From the NCBI RefSeq assembly GCF_030814115.1, contig NZ_JAUSUP010000001.1, forward strand, positions 124,001 through 188,000: a stretch of DNA of 64,000 bases. The letters run 5' to 3'. Shown here one piece after another: positions 23,793 through 32,427 of this stretch; within the stretch, counting starts at the first letter, position 1, and the number at the start of each line of letters is the position of its first letter. The DNA comes from Alkalibacillus filiformis. GTDB taxonomy: Bacteria > Bacillota > Bacilli > Bacillales > Alkalibacillaceae. The notes beneath the pieces are model-generated. The model did not search any database, was not told the origin of the DNA, and worked only from the letters and a program-made list of their open reading frames with translations. The translations under genes were made by a program, and so were the position numbers.

Positions 23793-24791
23793 CTAAAACA
23801 TTAAGGCTTGGAATATGAGAATGACTGGGTACACAATGAATGTGACCACAGCAATTAATGTAAAGACAAAACGCGCTTTAAAGTAAGCTAGCATTAATAG
23901 CGTGTTCTTTAAGTCCATCATTGGTCCGTAAACTAAGAAAGCAACGATCGATGACGTTGAGAAAATTTGGCTCAATGAAGCACCAACGAATGCGTCAGCT
24001 TCTGAACATAATGATAAGAAATAAGCAAACGCCATCATAACAGCTGGACCTAAGAACGGATCCATACCGAATTGGACTAATACTTCACGTGCTAAGAATG
24101 TCTGAATAAAGCTTGCAAACGCTGCACCAATTAATAGAAATTTACCCATCGTGAAAAATTCATCACTAGCATGATAAAAAATATCTTTAATTTTTTGTGC
24201 AAATGAACGGTTCGCTTGATGTTCGTGTGTAATTGCACCGAACTGTTCACGAAGTGGGTTCATCTTGTTTCGGTAAAGCGCATAAATAACTAAACCGACT
24301 AACATAGCGATTAAGAATGCTAACCCCATTCTAGCATAAACGACGATTAAGTCCGATGAGAATGCATAAAATGTAGATAAAAGCACAATTGGGTTTAAAA
24401 CAGGTGCCGATACGAGAATGACCATCGCAACGTGCAGTTTCATCCCCTTTTGCATTAGACGTCTTACGATCGGAACAATCGCACATTCACAAATCGGAAA
24501 AATAGCCCCCGCAATAACCGCTGGAAAAATAGCCCCGAGTGGGTTAGACGGTATGTATTTTTGAATCGTTTGGTCTGAAACGAATACTTGAATAATTGAT
24601 GAGACGAACACACCGAGTAATACGAACGGAATCGCTTCTAGAAAAATACTTAAGAAAATTGTATTAAAATCTAGAACGCGGTTTGGTATATTTAAACGGT
24701 CATCTAATGCCAATGTATCAGCGAATAAAAAGGCGAAAAATATGAGAAACAAAAGCGCGTAAATAACCCCTTCTCGAAGAAAACCTTTCAT
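23793..24791 (-). CDS. ycgR: YcgR-like permease (UPF0718/DUF318)
   Basis: 332 residues, ATG after AAGGAG. About eight membrane segments. The first half carries SIFLEAIPFVLLGVFVSS and GAIFPICECAIVPIVRRL, the CEC motif being characteristic of this permease family (related to ArsP). The second half repeats the pattern with AYFLSLCSEADAFVGASL. The two halves look like an internal duplication. It works with the His-rich YcgQ partner encoded next. Transport of a metal or metalloid is likely; the Zur-like box upstream favours zinc. Confidence 0.88.
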   Translation of the reverse strand: MKGFLREGVIYALLFLIFFAFLFADTLALDDRLNIPNRVLDFNTIFLSIFLEAIPFVLLGVFVSSIIQVFVSDQTIQKYIPSNPLGAIFPAVIAGAIFPICECAIVPIVRRLMQKGMKLHVAMVILVSAPVLNPIVLLSTFYAFSSDLIVVYARMGLAFLIAMLVGLVIYALYRNKMNPLREQFGAITHEHQANRSFAQKIKDIFYHASDEFFTMGKFLLIGAAFASFIQTFLAREVLVQFGMDPFLGPAVMMAFAYFLSLCSEADAFVGASLSQIFSTSSIVAFLVYGPMMDLKNTLLMLAYFKARFVFTLIAVVTFIVYPVILIFQALMF

Positions 24792-24915
24792 AATTGAACT
24801 CCTTAATCTCTTTTTTATATTCTACCAATATTCTATAGTTTATATGACATAAATAATAGATTTAAATATTTGCTAGACTAAATTATCTAAAAATAAGTAG
24901 AGATTGTAAAGTAGT

Positions 24916-24936
24916 AAATCGTAATTGTTACGAAAA
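24916..24936 (-). promoter_or_regulatory. Zur-box-like inverted repeat upstream of ycgR
   Basis: Left half AAATCGTAAT is identical to the Bacillus Zur consensus; the centre base is T; right half GTTACGAAAA matches the consensus ATTACGATTT at seven of ten places. It lies 125 bp upstream of ycgR and 128 bp upstream of the PucR gene. The assignment rests on motif similarity and the His-rich YcgQ loop. Confidence 0.6.
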
Positions 24937-24996
24937 CGTAAACTCTATACCAACAATTAGGGAAGAAAGTCTTACAAAATATATCAATTTTCTAAA

Positions 24997-25026
24997 TTGA
25001 CTGTATGTTTGGTTTATCACTATAAT
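24997..25026 (+). promoter_or_regulatory. sigma-A promoter of the PucR gene
   Basis: TTGACT (24997-25002), 18-bp spacer and TATAAT (25021-25026), 37 bp before the chosen start codon. Confidence 0.75.
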
Positions 25027-25063
25027 TAATACAAAGATGTCAAAAGAGAAAAAGGGTGATCAC

Positions 25064-26746
25064 ATGGGTGTGCGAGTAAGTGATGTGTTGGATCTTGATG
25101 TGATGAAAGAGGCAGTCGTTCATACTGGTCATAAAGACTTAGCGCATAAACTTATTGAGTGGATCTCCGTCATCGAAGTTCCAGTTGAAAACTTTGTAAG
25201 AAAGCATGAGTTTGTTTTAACGACTGGAATGGGATGTGAGGAAGACCCGGCGTTGTTTCGTTCATTTGTCGAAGATGTGATTCAATCTGGTGCAACGGCT
25301 TTGACTGTAGCAACAGGGCGATATGTATCTAACATTCCTAAAGACGTTTTGGAACTTGCTACAACATATAATTTCCCTTTAATTGAAGTCCCATGGAAAA
25401 CCCGTTTTTCTAACGTTATTCATGATGTATTACAAGTGATTAATGAACAGAATGAGCAAAAAAGGCAAAAAGCTGAAAATTTACGGCAAACGTTAACGAA
25501 TAGTGTATTAAATGGCGGTTCTTTAGAAGAGTTAATGGATTTATTGTATGACGCTACGGGGATTCCAGTAGCAATCAGTGATGATGAAAAGATTGTGAGA
25601 GCAAATTGTGATTTTGACTCAACTGTCATTGAGGCGTTAAATGAGGAGGGTGACATTTCTGTTGAGAAGTTAGAAAAGCCAGATGTTCCTTTGGCAGAGC
25701 ACCCGTTGTATCACCATTTGGACCAATACAACGTTGACGGTAAGATGTGCTATGAATTAACGATCTTTTCAAATAATAAAAAGCAAGGCTATTTATTGTT
25801 TATGCCAAAGAAGTCTGATGAACTGAATTGGTTTACGATGCACGCGTTAGAGCATGGGTTAACAGCTTGTGCGTTATATTTTTTAACTGAGAATGCAGTG
25901 GAAATGACTGAGATTAGGTTGAAGGACAATTTCGTTTTGCAGTTAGCTAAAGATGATACCCCACTCGATGCGAAAATGTTATCAAAAGGTGAGCTGTTAG
26001 GCTATGACTTAGCCTTGCCATACGCGTGCTTGGTCGGTGATTTTCGAGTTGTAGAAGAGGAAGACCCAACGTGGAATGATGAACAAGATCAGCCTGGGCG
26101 TTCGTCTTTGCACAGTTTGAACTATTACGTCCAAAAAGAAGTGACGCACGCGAGTCAGCAACTCGGGCGCAAAACGATGTCATCATTCGATGAAGGTGAA
26201 GTCATTATCTTTTTAGAAATAGAAGAGAATGGCTACCAAGAAACGGTCAACCACTTTTTAGATATGGTTGAACGACGGTTACACGACCAGCTAGCGCATG
26301 TTTACTTCGCGTGGGGCGTTGGTTTGCATAATCAAGGCTTACGATCCTTTTACGAAAGCTACCATGAAGCGCGTACAGCCTTAGATATTCATACAGAAGA
26401 ACATGGGTTCGGCGAGCGGACATTTTTTGAAGAAACGAAGGTCAACCGATTGCTTATGAATGTTGCTAGTAACGAGTCATTGATTAAAATGGTGCAAGAG
26501 ACGATCGAACCGCTAATTGAGTATGACCGCAAGCGCCAAACAGACCTCATTCATACATTTATGACGTATCAAAAATATAAAGGCAACGTCAGCCAAACAG
26601 CAAGAGCATTGAACCTGCATCGCCAGTCACTTTTGTATCGCCTACGCAATATCGAAAACTTAACCGGCCTAACCTTAGTCGAAGCAGACGATTCATTTTT
26701 ATTAGAGCTAAGCGTGCGGTTGTGGCTGTTGAAACAATTTAAATAA
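25064..26746 (+). CDS. PucR-family transcriptional regulator
   Basis: 560 residues from the ATG at 25064 (AAAGGGTG upstream; an earlier ATG at 25037 lacks a site). The N-terminal PucR domain covers about 1-125 (RVSDVLDLDVMKEAVVHTG, then FVLTTGMG and FPLIEVPW). A variable sensing middle follows, and the C-terminal PucR-type helix-turn-helix is YQKYKGNVSQTARALNLHRQ. PucR proteins act as dedicated activators of catabolic genes, here most simply the hydrolase and PLP-enzyme genes 600 bp downstream on the same strand. The inducer is probably their substrate. Confidence 0.88.
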   Translation: MGVRVSDVLDLDVMKEAVVHTGHKDLAHKLIEWISVIEVPVENFVRKHEFVLTTGMGCEEDPALFRSFVEDVIQSGATALTVATGRYVSNIPKDVLELATTYNFPLIEVPWKTRFSNVIHDVLQVINEQNEQKRQKAENLRQTLTNSVLNGGSLEELMDLLYDATGIPVAISDDEKIVRANCDFDSTVIEALNEEGDISVEKLEKPDVPLAEHPLYHHLDQYNVDGKMCYELTIFSNNKKQGYLLFMPKKSDELNWFTMHALEHGLTACALYFLTENAVEMTEIRLKDNFVLQLAKDDTPLDAKMLSKGELLGYDLALPYACLVGDFRVVEEEDPTWNDEQDQPGRSSLHSLNYYVQKEVTHASQQLGRKTMSSFDEGEVIIFLEIEENGYQETVNHFLDMVERRLHDQLAHVYFAWGVGLHNQGLRSFYESYHEARTALDIHTEEHGFGERTFFEETKVNRLLMNVASNESLIKMVQETIEPLIEYDRKRQTDLIHTFMTYQKYKGNVSQTARALNLHRQSLLYRLRNIENLTGLTLVEADDSFLLELSVRLWLLKQFK

Positions 26747-26759
26747 TTGATTGTGTGAT

Positions 26760-26790
26760 CCTCAGAGTGAAAATCTCTGGGGTTTTGTTT
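26760..26790 (+). terminator. intrinsic terminator
   Basis: CCTCAGAG pairs with CTCTGGGG (one wobble) around TGAAAAT, followed by TTTTG. It ends the PucR gene. Confidence 0.7.
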
Positions 26791-26834
26791 TGGTTTCAGG
26801 AAAGGCAGCTCTTGTGTTTCAGTTTGCTATGTTG

Positions 26835-27145
26835 GTATCGTCCGACAATAAGTGGTGTTCGTTCGACATTAAAAGTGTTTTATCCGTCAATAATGACCGT
26901 TTGTCCGGCATTAATGCGTCTTCATCCGACACTTATGATAGTTTGTCCGACATTAACCCTATTCCATTCGGCACTAAAGCACGTCTATTCGGTAATAATC
27001 CTCTCTATTCGGTAATAAAGCGTGTCTATTCGGTAATAATCTTCTCTATTCGGTAATAATCTTCTCTATTCGGTAATAAAGCATGTCTATTCGGTATTAA
27101 TCTCCACTTATTCGGCATTAAGCCAACCTATTCGGTAATAACCCC
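26835..27145. repeat. repeat array 3: fifteen units, mostly 21-bp period
   Basis: The CG of the core recurs at 26843, 26864, 26885, 26906, 26927, 26948, 26969, 26990, 27010, 27031, 27051, 27071, 27092, 27113 and 27133, so spacing is 20 or 21. The left half is built on TCCGACATTA, the right half on TATTCGGTAATAA, with a gradual change between. It occupies most of the gap between the PucR and hydrolase genes. Frames across it are open only because 21 is a multiple of three. Confidence 0.88.
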
Positions 27146-27348
27146 CACAACTCCAGCAACAACCCACCATTAATACAGCACTAACCCCATAAAACTCCAC
27201 TTTACTAAACCACATTGCAAAAGTGTATAAAAGACACGTTCAAAAGTTCATACACTTTGTATATTATCAAACAGCCTTATTCCGCAATATAATAGCAGTA
27301 ACAAATAATTTAAAAATTCAGTCATTTAAGAGAAGGGAGGCTTTTACC

Positions 27349-28560
27349 ATGCTGACGTTTGATATTTTAGAGTATCAAGAGCGGCTGAAAAATACGAAGG
27401 AACGGATGGCAAGGGAAGGGATTGAGGTGTTACTGATTACTGATCCTGCCAATATGAATTATTTATCGGGATATGATGCATGGTCGTTTTACGTTCATCA
27501 AATGTTGGTTGTCATTATTGATGAACCGCAGCCGATTTGGATTGGGCGCTTAATGGATGCGAATGGAGCTAAAGCAACAACATGGATGTACGATGAAAAC
27601 ATCATGTCATATCCGGATTATTACGTTCATTCAGAAAAATATCACCCTATGGAGTTTATTGCAGAGATTCTTAATGAAATTGGGCATGGCAACCGTCACA
27701 TTGGAGTGGAGATGGATCAATATTATTTCTCAGCAAAGGCGTACATGACGTTGTTACGAAAATTACCTAATGCGACGTTTAAAGATGCGACGTCACTTGT
27801 CAATTGGGTTCGCATCATTAAATCAGATCAAGAGATAGAGTTCATGCGCCGTGCGGGTAAAATTGCTGAGCAGTCGATGGATGCAGCAGTTGCAGCCATT
27901 CATACAGGTTCAAGGGAAAATGATGCAGCAGCGGCCATTTATTATGAATTAATAAAAGGGACAGATGAGTTTGGTGGTGATTATCCGTCGATTGTGCCAA
28001 TGCTTCCAACTGGAGAGAACACGTCAACGCCACATCTAACTTGGTCGGAAAATTACTTTGAAGAAGGTAATGCAGTTATTATCGAGCTTGCTGGTTGTTA
28101 TAAGCGTTACCATGCACCACTTGCAAGAACAGTATCAATTGGTCCACCGCCAGAACGGTTAGAGCGTTTAGGACACATTGTTCGTGAAGGTATTGAAAAT
28201 GTGTTAGATCGAGCGAAGCCTGGCATTTATTTAGAAGAGTTAGAAGAAGCTTGGCGTGAGTCAACACGTAAATATGGCATTGAAAAAGAATCGCGGTTAG
28301 GTTATTCGATGGGGTTAAATTATCCGCCTGACTGGGGTGAGCATACGGCAAGCATCCGAAAAGGAGACAAAACAGAACTGAAACCGAACATGACGTTTCA
28401 TTTTATTCCGGGCTTATGGTTTGAAAATGACGGAATTGAGATGAGTGAGTCATTTGTCATTACTGAAGATGGGGTCGACATGTTAACGAATTATCCACGT
28501 GAATTAATCGTTAATAGTCCGTTCCACTTCCCCGATAATAGTAGTGGCATTATTTCTTAA
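27349..28560 (+). CDS. doeA: DoeA-like ectoine hydrolase / M24-fold, metal-independent
   Basis: 403 residues from the ATG at 27349 behind AAGGGAGG; 42 codons upstream in frame lack a start signal. The creatinase N-domain (NYLSGYDAWSFYVHQ) is followed by a pita-bread domain. Motifs of DoeA/EutD ectoine hydrolases are clear: DYPSIVPMLPTGENTSTPHL, ELAGCYKRYHAPLARTV, GYSMGLNYPPDWGEHT and FHFIPGLW. The two metal-binding Asp of aminopeptidase P are replaced (ELAGC...HAPLA), as in metal-free creatinase-type enzymes. It would open the ectoine ring to N-acetyl-diaminobutyrate. No doeB, doeC or doeD homologue is nearby, so a related substrate is possible. Confidence 0.8.
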   Translation: MLTFDILEYQERLKNTKERMAREGIEVLLITDPANMNYLSGYDAWSFYVHQMLVVIIDEPQPIWIGRLMDANGAKATTWMYDENIMSYPDYYVHSEKYHPMEFIAEILNEIGHGNRHIGVEMDQYYFSAKAYMTLLRKLPNATFKDATSLVNWVRIIKSDQEIEFMRRAGKIAEQSMDAAVAAIHTGSRENDAAAAIYYELIKGTDEFGGDYPSIVPMLPTGENTSTPHLTWSENYFEEGNAVIIELAGCYKRYHAPLARTVSIGPPPERLERLGHIVREGIENVLDRAKPGIYLEELEEAWRESTRKYGIEKESRLGYSMGLNYPPDWGEHTASIRKGDKTELKPNMTFHFIPGLWFENDGIEMSESFVITEDGVDMLTNYPRELIVNSPFHFPDNSSGIIS

Positions 28561-28578
28561 AAATTAGGAGGGGTTACA

Positions 28579-29772
28579 ATGACACAATACAAACCAAGTA
28601 CTAAAGCATTATGGTCCGGAGAACAAGAGCAGCTAAGGTACGGAGCAACACAAGTTCCAGTCGTCCATAGTGTGTCTTACGGTTATGAAGATATGGATGA
28701 GTGGCACGCGATCGCAACAGGGCAGCGTGAAGGTCATATTTACGGTCGAAATACTAACCCAACAACTCAGGCATTTGAAGATAAAGTAAAAGAATTAGAA
28801 GGAGCAGAAGCGGCGACTAGCTTCTCAACAGGGATGGCCGCAATCTCCAATACGTTAAACACATTTTTACGACCGGGTGACCGTGTCGTGACGATAAAAG
28901 ATACGTACGGCGGAACGAACAAAATTTTCACCGAGTTTTTACCGAAAAGTGGGGTTGATGTCGTCTTTTGTGAAACAGACGATCATGAAGAAATTGAACG
29001 TGAGATTGCAAATGGTTGCCAAGTGTTGTATTTAGAATCACCGACAAACCCGACGTTAAAAATCATCGACATTAAACGCGTTGCAAAAGCTGGTCATGAT
29101 GTTGGTGCCTTAGTCATCATTGACGGGACATTTGCTTCACCTGTTAACCAAAATCCACTTGAGTTAGGGGTAGACTTGGTGCTACACAGTGCAACAAAAT
29201 ATTTAGGTGGCCATTCAGATGCGTTAGGTGGTGTGGTTTGTGGTGCGAAAGATTTAATCGATCAAATATATCATTATCGTGAAATTAACGGAGCGACACT
29301 TAGTCCAATGGCATCATATTTGTTATTAAGAGGAATGAAAACACTTCATTTAAGAGTGAAGCAACAAAATGCAAATGCAATGAAAGTGGCACAATATTTG
29401 AAAACAAATGAATGGGTTGAGGATGTCTTTTATCCAGGATTACAAGATCATAAAGGTCACGACATTGCCAAAAAACAAATGAAAGGCTTCGGCGGTATGC
29501 TTAGCTTTTCAGTTAAAGGTGGATTAGAAACGGTGCATCACTTACTGCCCCATATGAAATTAGCGAAAAAAGCCGCTAGTCTCGGTTGTGTGCAAACGAT
29601 CGTCGGACCGCCTAGAACAACGAGCCACGTAGAATGTACACCTGAAGAGCGTGCAGCTATGGGAATTCCAGAAGGATTAATCCGTTATTCAGCAGGCATT
29701 GAAGACATTGATGATTTAATAAATGATATTGATCAAGCTTTTAAAAAATTACCGAAAGAGTTATATGTTTAA
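28579..29772 (+). CDS. gamma-family PLP enzyme (cystathionine gamma-lyase/synthase type)
   Basis: 397 residues, ATG after AGGAGG, 18 bp behind the hydrolase gene. Signatures of the Cys/Met-metabolism PLP family: YGRNTNPTTQAFEDKVKELE, SFSTGMAAIS, VLYLESPTNPTLK, IIDGTFASPVNQ with the PLP-binding Asp, and Lys207 in HSATKYLGGH as the Schiff-base lysine. Enzymes of this fold act on gamma-substituted amino acids. Pairing with a DoeA-like hydrolase and a PucR regulator suggests it processes the ring-opened product or an analogous gamma-substituted amino acid instead of serving methionine synthesis. That is inference. Confidence 0.85.
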   Translation: MTQYKPSTKALWSGEQEQLRYGATQVPVVHSVSYGYEDMDEWHAIATGQREGHIYGRNTNPTTQAFEDKVKELEGAEAATSFSTGMAAISNTLNTFLRPGDRVVTIKDTYGGTNKIFTEFLPKSGVDVVFCETDDHEEIEREIANGCQVLYLESPTNPTLKIIDIKRVAKAGHDVGALVIIDGTFASPVNQNPLELGVDLVLHSATKYLGGHSDALGGVVCGAKDLIDQIYHYREINGATLSPMASYLLLRGMKTLHLRVKQQNANAMKVAQYLKTNEWVEDVFYPGLQDHKGHDIAKKQMKGFGGMLSFSVKGGLETVHHLLPHMKLAKKAASLGCVQTIVGPPRTTSHVECTPEERAAMGIPEGLIRYSAGIEDIDDLINDIDQAFKKLPKELYV

Positions 29773-29776
29773 ATTC

Positions 29777-29809
29777 AAAAGTCGTCTCTATACAGGAGGC
29801 GACTTTTTG
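29777..29809 (+). terminator. intrinsic terminator
   Basis: AAAAGTCGTCTC pairs with GAGGCGACTTTT (one wobble) around TATACAG, with a T-run. It ends the PucR-regulated cluster. Confidence 0.85.
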
Positions 29810-29856
29810 CATATTTTTTCCTAAGACAAGCCATGCTTAAAAGTAGAGGTGATCGC

Positions 29857-30354
29857 ATGAGGTTAATCGCTCTTGTTTTAATTATTACTTTTACCTTCCA
29901 ACCCATTAGTTATGCACAAGAGGAATTGAAATTTTCGATTGAACAATTATACGAACGTTTAGGCTATACAGACCTTTTGACAGCTCTAGAGGAATTTGAT
30001 GAAACATTCGATCACGATATTAATTTGCCGGTAAGAATTCCGTTTCCTGCTGAGACGTACTTAGGAAGAGTATCTGAACAAGGTCTTTCGATCGCGCTTA
30101 TTGGTGAAGATGATGAGCGTGTTTTTCGTATTCATATATTAAATGACCCTGTTGAGGTGCCGAGTAGAAGTGAACAACGCTCACTTAAAGATGGGACAAC
30201 AGTGTATTTATTTGATGTTGAAGAAAGCGCTGATCCTCATGTCAGTTGGCTTTATATGGTGAAAAATGATGTGACTTATAGCTTTGTGTTAAATGGTTAT
30301 CGTCCTGAAATAAGACATTATAAATTAATGGGTGTTGCAGAATCCGTTGAGTAA
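29857..30354 (+). CDS. secreted hypothetical protein
   Basis: 165 residues from the ATG at 29857 behind AGAGGTGATCGC. A signal peptide RLIALVLIITFTFQPISYAQ with likely cleavage after SYA. The mature part is acidic (FSIEQLYERLGYTDLLTALEEF...) and beta-rich toward the end (SWLYMVKNDVTYSFVLNGY). No family recognised. It stands between the PLP-enzyme terminator and the CAP-domain lipoprotein. It is likely an extracellular or wall-space protein. Confidence 0.75.
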   Translation: MRLIALVLIITFTFQPISYAQEELKFSIEQLYERLGYTDLLTALEEFDETFDHDINLPVRIPFPAETYLGRVSEQGLSIALIGEDDERVFRIHILNDPVEVPSRSEQRSLKDGTTVYLFDVEESADPHVSWLYMVKNDVTYSFVLNGYRPEIRHYKLMGVAESVE

Positions 30355-30483
30355 TTAAAGCTTGATTTGAAGGTAACTTTGACAATAGCCAATTCGTTTA
30401 AATATTACCATCTTGACTGCGGTATATTTTCTTTCTTAAATCTAAAAATAGGAGTGCAACAAGAAAAAGAAAGGAGCATCAAG

Positions 30484-31389
30484 ATGAAGAAGTTTAACGC
30501 TTTTATTATTAGCCTTATTGCTTTGACATTGCTACTTACAGCCTGTCAAGCAGGTGAAGATGGTGCACAACGTCAAGCAGGTGACGATACTAATATAACA
30601 CGACTTGGCACAGGTGATGGTCAAGATGGAAATCGTAATACACACCCTTACTATAACCGACAAAACCAAGACAATTTACGTTTCCCTTATGAAAATGATG
30701 ATATTAATTATCAGCTTCGTGGACGTGAAAACGTCAATGATTGGCAGCCATTCGACTTTAATAACCGAAGAAGTGGACGACAAGGGCAACAGGGTCAACA
30801 AGGCCAAGGTGGTTTAGGTGATATTTTAGGTGGTCAAGATCGTGAACAACAAACTGAACGTCGTGACCGTAACCAACAAGGCCAACAGGATCAACAAGAG
30901 CAACAACGTGGTCAGGACCAACAACAAGAAGAAACACCTGACCGTAGTGAGGAAGCGAGAGAGCAAGATGGACAGCAAGACGAAACACCTGATGTACAAA
31001 CAGACCACAGTGTTATTGAAGAAGTTGTTCGTTTAACGAATGAACAACGTGAACAGCACGGGTTAAACCCAGTTGAGTTAGATACACAACTAACAGACGT
31101 TGCACAACGTAAGTCAGTCGATATGGCTGATAATAACTACTTTAGCCATAACTCACCAACTTATGGTTCTCCATTTGATATGTTAGATCATTATGATGTC
31201 TCGTATACAGGCGCTTCAGAAAATATCGCAGCTGGACAACATTCAGCTGAAGAAGCCGTCAATAACTGGATGAACAGTGAAGGACACCGCGAGAATATTT
31301 TAAATGAATCTTGGACACATATTGGAGTGGGGTATGAAGACAGTGGTAACATGAGCCCATATTGGACGCAAATGTTTATTGTTAAATAA
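30484..31389 (+). CDS. CAP (SCP/PR-1)-domain lipoprotein with Gln-rich linker (YkwD-like)
   Basis: 301 residues from the ATG at 30484 (AAAGGAG upstream; 39 in-frame codons before it are not expected to be translated). Lipobox LLTAC gives a membrane-anchored lipoprotein. Residues about 95-180 are a low-complexity Gln/Arg/Asp linker with QGQQGQQGQ and QDQQEQQ. The CAP domain follows: VVRLTNEQREQHGLNPVELD, then NNYFSHNSP, ENIAAGQHSAEEAVNNW and HRENILN. The His in YFSH and the Glu in SENIA form the usual cavity. Bacillus relatives are envelope or spore-associated proteins of unclear activity. Confidence 0.85.
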   Translation: MKKFNAFIISLIALTLLLTACQAGEDGAQRQAGDDTNITRLGTGDGQDGNRNTHPYYNRQNQDNLRFPYENDDINYQLRGRENVNDWQPFDFNNRRSGRQGQQGQQGQGGLGDILGGQDREQQTERRDRNQQGQQDQQEQQRGQDQQQEETPDRSEEAREQDGQQDETPDVQTDHSVIEEVVRLTNEQREQHGLNPVELDTQLTDVAQRKSVDMADNNYFSHNSPTYGSPFDMLDHYDVSYTGASENIAAGQHSAEEAVNNWMNSEGHRENILNESWTHIGVGYEDSGNMSPYWTQMFIVK

Positions 31390-31395
31390 AAAGCC

Positions 31396-31441
31396 TTAAG
31401 CACGTGAGCGAATTTAAAAGCTTTCACGTGCTTAACTTTTT
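31396..31441 (+). terminator. intrinsic terminator
   Basis: TTAAGCACGTGA pairs perfectly with TCACGTGCTTAA, followed by CTTTTTG. It ends the CAP-domain gene. Confidence 0.85.
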
Positions 31442-31506
31442 GTTATAGGACAAATAGGCATGTGCATATATTGAAACGTAATTAGACAATAGGAGTTGAT
31501 GGCTTC

Positions 31507-31959
31507 ATGCCAAGTGGTACGCACCGTGTAGAAGTAAATGTTCCGATCGATGTCGTCTGGAAGTTCGTTAGTCAAATGGACAATTGGGCACCGTTAGTTC
31601 CTGGTTACATGCATCATGAAATTATTAACGACCGTCATTCAACGTGGACGTTTAAAGGTGAAGTCGGAAAAATGTATAAAACGGTCTCATTAAAAGTGGA
31701 AATTCAAGAATGGGTTGAACCTGAGAAAGTAACCTTCAAACTGATAGGAATTAATGAAAATGTAATTGGACATGGATACTTTCAAGCGCGAAAAATATTG
31801 GACACAAGCACTCAAATAAGTGGAAGCTTAGATGTGACAGCAAAAGGGATGAAAGGGCCAGTCATTAACTCTGTATTAAAAAGTCTTGTACCACAAACCT
31901 CACAACGATTAACGACTGCTGTATCCGATCGTATTTGTGAAGTGGCAGTGGCGAAATAG
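31507..31959 (+). CDS. SRPBCC-fold protein, CoxG-like
   Basis: 150 residues. Pattern of the CoxG/START-like SRPBCC group: VEVNVPIDVVWKFVSQMDNWAPLVPGY at the N-terminus, FKGEVGKMYKTVSLKVEIQEW in the middle, and a terminal helix KSLVPQTSQRLTTAVSDRI. This helix-grip fold binds hydrophobic ligands or membranes. No CO-dehydrogenase genes are nearby, so the CoxG label is only structural. It is a single gene between two terminators. Confidence 0.8.
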   Translation: MPSGTHRVEVNVPIDVVWKFVSQMDNWAPLVPGYMHHEIINDRHSTWTFKGEVGKMYKTVSLKVEIQEWVEPEKVTFKLIGINENVIGHGYFQARKILDTSTQISGSLDVTAKGMKGPVINSVLKSLVPQTSQRLTTAVSDRICEVAVAK

Positions 31960-31982
31960 TATTTATTAATATAATTAAAAGA

Positions 31983-32010
31983 ACTCCACTTGAAAGAGTG
32001 GGGTTTTTCA
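31983..32010 (+). terminator. intrinsic terminator
   Basis: ACTCCACT pairs with AGTGGGGT (one wobble), followed by TTTTT. It ends the SRPBCC gene. Confidence 0.75.
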
Positions 32011-32068
32011 GTTGCAAAAATTATGATATTGTTGAAATAGTTTGAAATTTTGTAGGTTGGAGCATTAT

Positions 32069-32393
32069 ATGACTTGGATGGACGTTTGTATACAAAGTAC
32101 TTAAATTTACTTTTATTATTTCTGCCGTTGGTTCTTTATTTTTCATTACCGAAGGGGTCGTGTATCTCATTTCTTTCCTTATCAGTCTACCAGATGTTTA
32201 TGCGATTTTATTTTTGAGTGAAAAAACGACAGTTAATATTTTAATGATTACTTTTGCTGTTTCGCTTTTAGTGGACCCGTTTGTCGTTTATGATCAATAT
32301 GGAATAGGGTCTGTATTTTCTGTTATTTTATTCGTACCGATCATTATTTACTTCTTGTTTTTATATAAAGAAGATCATATAAGACTGCTTTAG
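32069..32393 (+). pseudogene. small membrane protein gene, probably frameshifted
   Basis: The ATG at 32069 has a GTTGGAG signal but stops after 11 codons. A different frame just past it is open through 32393 and encodes a coherent three-pass membrane protein (FTFIISAVGSLFFITEGVVY, then MITFAVSLLVDPFVVYDQYG, VILFVPIIIYFLFLY). Joining the frames near 32083 by dropping one G gives MTWM-TFVYKVLKF and no stop. The only in-frame start in the open part, the GTG at 32160, lacks a ribosome-binding site and splits a membrane segment. A sequencing error is an alternative explanation. Family unknown. Confidence 0.5.
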
Positions 32394-32427
32394 AGCTAGT
32401 CCTTTTTTTGTGGGCTTTTAATTTTAC

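Noticed and set aside
26751-27056. 101-residue open frame (and an 86-residue one in another frame) through repeat array 3
   Set aside because: The frames exist because the repeat period is 21; they have no ribosome-binding site and encode repeated heptapeptides.
27223-27348. N-terminal extension of the DoeA-like protein
   Set aside because: No ribosome-binding site before 27223, whereas AAGGGAGG precedes the ATG at 27349 and homology begins there.
30605-31036. Open frames on both strands over the Gln-rich linker of the CAP lipoprotein
   Set aside because: Produced by CAA-rich low-complexity codons; no start signals.
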